The position numbers and the translations under genes were made by a program. 11,286 nucleotides of DNA from Bacillota bacterium. GTDB lineage: Bacteria; Bacillota; Clostridia; Christensenellales; Borkfalkiaceae. This document shows positions 8,337 to 11,286 of this stretch, piece after piece (within the stretch, counting starts at the first letter, position 1; each line of letters begins with the position of its first letter). The stretch lies in contig QAKO01000120.1 in NCBI GenBank assembly GCA_003343765.1, forward strand, positions 1-11,286, given 5' to 3'. The notes under the pieces are model-generated. The model saw nothing but the letters and a program-made list of their open reading frames with translations, searched no databases and was not told the origin of the DNA.

Positions 8337-8653
8337 TTATTTCTGATTAAGTACCTTTCCTAACTGGAAGAAAAGCTCTGCCGACTCATCAGGCATAGCT
8401 CTGAATGTTTCCACAAGCTCCTTTTCTCGTTCATTTAGATAGGAGATTTCATTGTTCTCATTGAAAAACTCAGAGAGCGAAATGCCCATAGGAGAAAGAA
8501 GTCGCTGCAAGGTTTCAATCGTAGGCTGGTTTTTGCTTTTTCCAGCCCGCTGATGTGCCCCTGTGACAGACCGGTTATTTCATGAAGTCTATAAATACTG
8601 AATTTCTTAGCTTGCCGCAGTTCCCTTAATCTTGCACCATAATCCATTTCCAT
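8337..8653 (-). pseudogene. Xre-family HTH regulator with a one-base frameshift
   Basis: From the ATG at 8653 the minus strand encodes a Cro/C1-type helix-turn-helix: MEMDYGARLRELR, then SIYRLHEITGLSQGHISGLEK. At about 8535-8536 the frame shifts. The original frame runs to an early stop near 8435. One base over, the reading becomes GKNQPTIETLQRLL, then SPMGISLSEFFNENNE, ending in QLGKVLNQK and a TAA at 8337-8339. The HTH family is expected to read LEKGKNQPTIETL here, so loss of one G from GGC between two runs of A explains the change. The span is 317 bases, one short of 106 codons, which fits a single deletion. The repaired protein would have 105 residues. The start is supported by AAGGAGT at 8660-8666 and a good promoter. 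A sequencing error at the homopolymer is the main alternative. Confidence 0.85.
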
Positions 8654-8682
8654 TGCAACTCCTTTGCCGATTCTCTATTACT

Positions 8683-8711
8683 ATTATAATGCTTCCGTTA
8701 GAATTTTTTAA
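8683..8711 (-). promoter_or_regulatory. promoter of the Xre-family gene
   Basis: On the minus strand, TATAAT (8688-8683) is a perfect -10 box. It is 17 bp from TTAAAA (8711-8706), a 4 of 6 match to the -35 consensus. Transcription would start near 8677, about 25 bases before the start codon. The -35 box overlaps the first copy of a 13-bp repeat. Confidence 0.6.
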
Positions 8712-8719
8712 TGATATAA
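8707..8719 (+). repeat. 13-bp direct repeat, copy 1 (possible operator)
   Basis: TTTAATGATATAA is found here and identically at 8770-8782, 63 bp apart. This copy overlaps the -35 box of the minus-strand HTH promoter. Being AT-rich it could recur by chance, but its placement fits autoregulation by an Xre-type protein. Confidence 0.45.
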
Positions 8720-8754
8720 GCCAAACTGTTTGCTACTATATACCGAAACAGTCC

Positions 8755-8783
8755 TTTACATATAAAAGATTTAATGATATAAT
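8755..8783 (+). promoter_or_regulatory. promoter of the methyltransferase-DUF3795-GNAT operon
   Basis: TTTACA (8755-8760) and TATAAT (8778-8783) are separated by exactly 17 bp, close to the sigma-70/sigma-A consensus. Transcription would begin near 8790, leaving a leader of about 220 bases before the methyltransferase start at 9008. The spacer and -10 box overlap the second copy of the 13-bp repeat. Confidence 0.65.
8770..8782 (+). repeat. 13-bp direct repeat, copy 2 (possible operator)
   Basis: This is the second identical TTTAATGATATAA. It covers the end of the spacer and most of the -10 box of the + strand promoter, so a protein bound here would block RNA polymerase. Confidence 0.45.
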
Positions 8784-8788
8784 AAGGA

Positions 8789-8968
8789 ATGAAAAGCTGC
8801 TTTATATATAAATTGGCTTATTTTATCGTACATAGGAACATTGTGACTGATATGGTGATGCTCTCAGAACAGCACTACGCTGTCCTTGAAAAGCTGATGA
8901 GAACGATCCTATCATATGTGGCTTCCGAAATGCAAGATACATGGTACCTATATCAGCATTCATGGTAG
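8789..8968 (+). CDS. small ORF in the leader, 59 codons, function unknown
   Basis: An open frame runs from ATG 8789 to TAG 8966-8968 (59 residues) in the 354-bp stretch without a recognised gene between the HTH gene and the methyltransferase. From about residue 25 it looks helical and codon-like (LSEQHYAVLEKLM, then RTILSYVASEMQDTW), but I recognise no family. No good ribosome binding site precedes ATG 8789, ATG 8852 or ATG 8858. GTG 8843 has a weak AGGAA upstream. It is in the same frame as the methyltransferase, separated by the single TAG and followed by an open in-frame GTG at 8975. It may be a leader peptide, a remnant of an older gene, or not translated. Apart from this ORF, the promoters and the repeats, I see nothing in the stretch. 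Confidence 0.25.
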   Translation: MKSCFIYKLAYFIVHRNIVTDMVMLSEQHYAVLEKLMRTILSYVASEMQDTWYLYQHSW

Positions 8969-9007
8969 CCAGGTGTGTACGGATCAAAAGAAACGGCGGC
9001 GAATAAA

Positions 9008-9622
9008 ATGAGTAAAATCGGTGATTATTTTGCTTCGCAATGCGGAAATCCGCACGGAGTTATCGGAAAGATCATGACATGGGCGATGAACCGTGCAAAT
9101 AATGTTATGTATAAGGGTATTGTCGATGAACTGAAAATCTCACCCAAAACGAGGATACTTGACGTAGGATTTGGCAACGGATACCTTGAAACACTTATAA
9201 TTCAGAAATCCAGGTGTTTTATCACCGGAATTGATATATCCGAAGATATGGTCAGCAAGGCAGCCGCAGCGAACCGTAGGTATGTTGCTTCGGGAAATAT
9301 GAAATTTCAGCTCGGTGACTGCTGTGACCTTTCTTTCAAGGACAAATCCTTTGATGTGGTCACGACGATGAATACCATATACTTTTGGAGTGATACTGCT
9401 AAGGGAATGGCTGAGATCAGCAGAGTCCTAAAGGATGGCGGTATTTTCTACAATGCTGTTATATCAAAGGAAAACTTAGATAAGTATTTCTATACGAAAA
9501 ACGGGTTCAAGAAATTCACAAAAGACGAATATATAGAGCTTGGAAAAAAGGCAGGCTTTCAGAGAATACGGATCAAGATATTGGGCAATAATTACGGTTT
9601 GCTTATCGTTTATATGAAATGA
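9008..9622 (+). CDS. class I SAM-dependent methyltransferase
   Basis: The 204-residue protein has a Rossmann-type methyltransferase fold of the Methyltransf_11/25 kind. SAM-binding motif I is ILDVGFGNG (50-58), the acidic residue at the end of strand 2 is in GIDISE (74-79), GDCCDLSF (103-110) sits where the adenine contact is expected, and FDVVTTMNTIYFW (115-127) precedes SRVLKDGG (138-145). The substrate cannot be told from sequence; small-molecule methylation is usual in this family. I chose ATG 9008 because SKIGDYFASQCGNPHG is my recollection of how relatives begin. A GTG at 8975 would add 11 residues, and neither start has a strong ribosome binding site. The stop codon overlaps an ATG of the next gene (ATGA at 9619-9622), which suggests one transcript with DUF3795 and GNAT. 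Confidence 0.85.
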   Translation: MSKIGDYFASQCGNPHGVIGKIMTWAMNRANNVMYKGIVDELKISPKTRILDVGFGNGYLETLIIQKSRCFITGIDISEDMVSKAAAANRRYVASGNMKFQLGDCCDLSFKDKSFDVVTTMNTIYFWSDTAKGMAEISRVLKDGGIFYNAVISKENLDKYFYTKNGFKKFTKDEYIELGKKAGFQRIRIKILGNNYGLLIVYMK

Positions 9623-9624
9623 TT

Positions 9625-9630
9625 AGGAGA
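9625..9630 (+). promoter_or_regulatory. ribosome binding site that fixes the DUF3795 start
   Basis: AGGAGA lies 6 bases before ATG 9637. The earlier in-frame ATG at 9619 overlaps the upstream stop and has no such site. Starting at 9637 also places the first conserved Cys cluster at the usual N-terminal position. Confidence 0.65.
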
Positions 9631-9636
9631 ATCACA

Positions 9637-10056
9637 ATGCAGAAGATAATAGCAGCTTGCGGAAATGATTGCTCGGCTTGTCCGAGATATGTTGCACCTC
9701 CGTATGAAAAGTCAGATGAAGAACTTAAGTATACAGCCGAATTGTGGCTGGAGATCGGATATAGAGACAGGCTCGTTTCAAATGAAGAAATCTCTTGTAT
9801 CGGCTGCCGTCCCGAAAACTGGTGCAGATACCTTGTTGTCAAATGCTGTGAGGATAAGGGTATCAAGAACTGTTCGGAATGTGCGGAGTTTCCTTGTGAT
9901 AATATTAGAGAATGCTTTGCTGTAACGAAGTCCTTTGAACCGAAGTGCAGAGAAGTATGTACCGAGGCGGAATATGAGCAGATAAAAAAGGCTTTTTTTG
10001 AGAAAGAGGAAAACTTGAAGGCTTTGCAGGCAGCGAATATTAAAGACGGAATATAG
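9637..10056 (+). CDS. DUF3795 cysteine-rich protein
   Basis: This 139-residue protein has 14 cysteines, mostly in clusters typical of DUF3795: CGNDCSAC at 8-15, CIGC plus Cys63 at 54-63, CC at 70-71, CSEC at 79-82, FPC at 85-87, then Cys93, Cys104 and Cys108. Such spacing suggests metal binding (zinc or Fe-S), though the biochemical role of the family is not established. No signal peptide or membrane segment is visible, so it is probably cytosolic. It is the second gene of the right-hand operon: it overlaps the region after the methyltransferase stop and is followed by GNAT after a 17-bp gap. Family assignment rests on the N-terminal IAACGNDCSACPRY pattern and the later Cys pairs. Confidence 0.8.
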   Translation: MQKIIAACGNDCSACPRYVAPPYEKSDEELKYTAELWLEIGYRDRLVSNEEISCIGCRPENWCRYLVVKCCEDKGIKNCSECAEFPCDNIRECFAVTKSFEPKCREVCTEAEYEQIKKAFFEKEENLKALQAANIKDGI

Positions 10057-10073
10057 AGGAGTTGTATTACGAT

Positions 10074-10643
10074 ATGATTATTGAAACTGAAAGACTTGTC
10101 CTGCGTCCTTTTACCGAAGAAGATGCTGGCGATGTACTTGAATACCTAAGAGAGCCTGCTGTCAATTGTTTTGCGTGTATGAAACTGAATTTTCTTGAAG
10201 AAGCAAAGGCTGAGATGCAGAAAAGATGCGGTGAAACTGAATATTATTTTGCTATCACACTGAAAGATACGGGAAAAGTTATCGGTGAGATAGAGGCTTA
10301 TCCCGAAACTGGAGAACAGCACTCCGATGAAAATGATCCAAAAGACACGTTCTCTCCGTGTTGGATGCTGAATAAAGACTATCAAGGCAAAGGATACGCC
10401 TACGAAGCTGCTCATGCCTTCTTCGACTATCTTTTCAAAGATAAAGGAGCAAGACGTATCTATGCCTATACAGAGGACTATAACACGGCAAGTCAGCACC
10501 TATGTGAAAAACTCGGTATGCGCCGTGAGGGGCTGTTCCAGGAGTTTATATCTTTTGTGAATAATCCTGACGGCACTCCACGGTATGAGAATACATATCA
10601 GTATGCGATTTTGAAGAGAGAATGGTTCAATAACCAACTTTGA
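10074..10643 (+). CDS. GNAT family N-acetyltransferase (RimJ/RimL-like)
   Basis: This 189-residue protein fits the Acetyltransf_3 subgroup. It opens with IIETERLVLRPFTEEDA, has the acetyl-CoA pyrophosphate loop in YQGKGYAYEA (103-112), and ends the fold with NTASQHLCEKLGMRREG (137-153), the usual N...S...EKLG segment. Members acetylate protein N-termini, antibiotics or other amines; the substrate is not predictable here. The start is ATG 10074, with AGAGGAG at 10055-10061. An upstream TTG at 10062 would leave no room for that site. The ATG-to-site spacing of about 12 bases is long. The TGA stop is itself the first three bases of the second 19-bp palindrome copy. It is the last gene of the operon, followed by a strong terminator. 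Confidence 0.88.
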   Translation: MIIETERLVLRPFTEEDAGDVLEYLREPAVNCFACMKLNFLEEAKAEMQKRCGETEYYFAITLKDTGKVIGEIEAYPETGEQHSDENDPKDTFSPCWMLNKDYQGKGYAYEAAHAFFDYLFKDKGARRIYAYTEDYNTASQHLCEKLGMRREGLFQEFISFVNNPDGTPRYENTYQYAILKREWFNNQL

Positions 10644-10659
10644 ACCCACTGGATTCAAA
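10641..10659. repeat. 19-bp imperfect palindrome, copy 2
   Basis: This copy is identical to the one at 8268-8286. Here the flanks extend the hairpin: arms 10636-10647 and 10651-10662 pair at 11 of 12 positions around the loop ACT. It includes the GNAT stop codon and lies just before the intrinsic terminator. Confidence 0.75.
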
Positions 10660-10673
10660 GTTCCACAAAAAGT

Positions 10674-10699
10674 AAAGGACGGCGCAATGACCGTCCTTT
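10674..10699. terminator. bidirectional intrinsic terminator
   Basis: Arms AAAGGACGG (10674-10682) and CCGTCCTTT (10691-10699) form a perfect 9-bp stem with an 8-base loop. It is followed on the + strand by TTTACTTTATTT, and on the minus strand by TTACTTTTTG. It sits between the converging GNAT and NYN genes and can end both. Confidence 0.9.
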
Positions 10700-10704
10700 T
10701 TACT

Positions 10705-11286
10705 TTATTTCTGTATCTCAATAATAAATTTACCCTCGGAGTTCAGTTTGAGCCGCAATGTCTTGACGTACCGATTACAGAAGTTCTCCATTTCCTTCTT
10801 GGTAGCGGTAACTCTTGTGGCTTCATAGATTTTCTGCGTGAGTTCCAGAGGGTTTTCCCCATAGAGGGTGGGCAAATGCTTTTCAAGCTCTGCAAACAGG
10901 ACGGCTCGCTTCATATCCTCGGTGGCAGCGGAGCAGAAATCGTCAATGGCACAATAGTAGATACCGTGCTGTGTGAGGGCATTTTTGATTGACGTTCCGC
11001 ACTTCTCATATTCGTACATAACAAGGAAATGAGCTTTCGGCAGGCTCTCAATGAGTCCCCAAAAGTCGGAATCACTCGACACAATAATAAACGATGTGAT
11101 CCCGTCACGGTAGAAATCCGTGACAACACTCGCTGTCATTCTTAAATCGACCAGGGACTTTCTGTCGGTCACACGGTCGATCTCTATATGCTCAACGGGT
11201 ATCTGCGTGAATTTGGAGAGCCAATCCCAGCCTGCGGTAGTGTTCGGATCGTCATAGAGCGTGATTTTCTCGATCTTGGCAAGTTC
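10705..11286 (-). CDS. NYN-domain (PIN-like) nuclease family protein, N-terminus outside the window
   Basis: The minus strand is open from the right edge to TAA at 10705, giving 193 residues of an incomplete protein. KSLVDLRMTASV (fragment residues 43-54) and FIIVSSDSDFWGLI (66-79) are the hallmark central motifs of NYN/LabA-like PIN-fold domains. Their aspartates (D47, D72, D74) would bind metal, and the first catalytic Asp expected near the N-terminus lies beyond the window. The C-terminal about 90 residues are helical and charged and not assigned. NYN proteins are putative ribonucleases acting on structured or foreign RNA; some relatives act in defence or RNA turnover, but nothing here identifies the substrate. 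A GTG at 11172 is in frame, but it would cut the domain, so the true start is further right. The gene ends 6 bases from the shared terminator and faces the GNAT operon. Confidence 0.8.
   Translation of the reverse strand, partial: ELAKIEKITLYDDPNTTAGWDWLSKFTQIPVEHIEIDRVTDRKSLVDLRMTASVVTDFYRDGITSFIIVSSDSDFWGLIESLPKAHFLVMYEYEKCGTSIKNALTQHGIYYCAIDDFCSAATEDMKRAVLFAELEKHLPTLYGENPLELTQKIYEATRVTATKKEMENFCNRYVKTLRLKLNSEGKFIIEIQK

Noticed and set aside
8267..8350. 27-codon + strand ORF after res
   Set aside because: It overlaps the palindrome and the terminator hairpin, has no ribosome binding site, and is best explained by those structures.
8716..8821. 9-bp inverted repeat ATAAGCCAA / TTGGCTTAT, possible ncRNA or IS ends
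   Set aside because: It is short, AT-rich and 88 bp apart, with no transposase or target duplication; chance is a sufficient explanation.
8940..8967. CATGGTA repeated at 8940 and 8961 and also near 753
   Set aside because: A 7-mer recurring in 11 kb is expected by chance, and the positions do not match promoter elements.

Overview
The window looks like accessory DNA from a low-to-moderate G+C Clostridia-type Firmicute, plausibly a Ruminococcus-like gut bacterium. The grounds are AGGAG-type ribosome binding sites, consensus sigma-A style promoters, and the mix of WYL regulator, DUF3795, SAM-methyltransferase and GNAT genes. This is style and recall, not a database result. I see no tRNA, rRNA, transposase, integrase or CRISPR array.

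Left part (1-8257, all + strand): a defence-type cassette. First comes the C-terminal part of a WYL-domain regulator whose reading frame is broken just upstream (70-741). Three tightly packed genes follow, with gaps of 15 and 6 bp: a UvrD/PcrA-like superfamily 1 helicase with a C-terminal Fe-S PD-(D/E)XK nuclease domain of the AddB/Cas4 type (821-3697); a beta-class adenine DNA methyltransferase resembling type III Mod (3713-5623); and a DEAH helicase with a C-terminal PD-(D/E)XK nuclease resembling type III Res (5630-8257). Mod would mark self DNA and Res would translocate and cut unmodified DNA. The extra helicase-nuclease is not part of a standard two-gene type III system and could process DNA ends or act as a second effector. 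Inside mod, a sharply AT-rich block (about 3830-4745) covers the catalytic DPPF motif and the presumed target-recognition region, as if the specificity module had been replaced by recombination.

Middle (8258-9007): a hairpin terminator, a frameshifted Xre-family HTH gene on the minus strand, and a divergent promoter region. In that region, two identical 13-bp sites overlap elements of the two opposing promoters.

Right part (8975-11286): a probable three-gene + strand operon (class I SAM methyltransferase, Cys-rich DUF3795 protein, RimJ-like GNAT acetyltransferase) ending at a strong terminator. Convergent to it is a minus-strand NYN/PIN-like nuclease-domain gene that runs off the right edge. 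An identical 19-bp imperfect palindrome lies just after the Res stop codon and at the GNAT stop codon, bracketing the middle and right cargo block.
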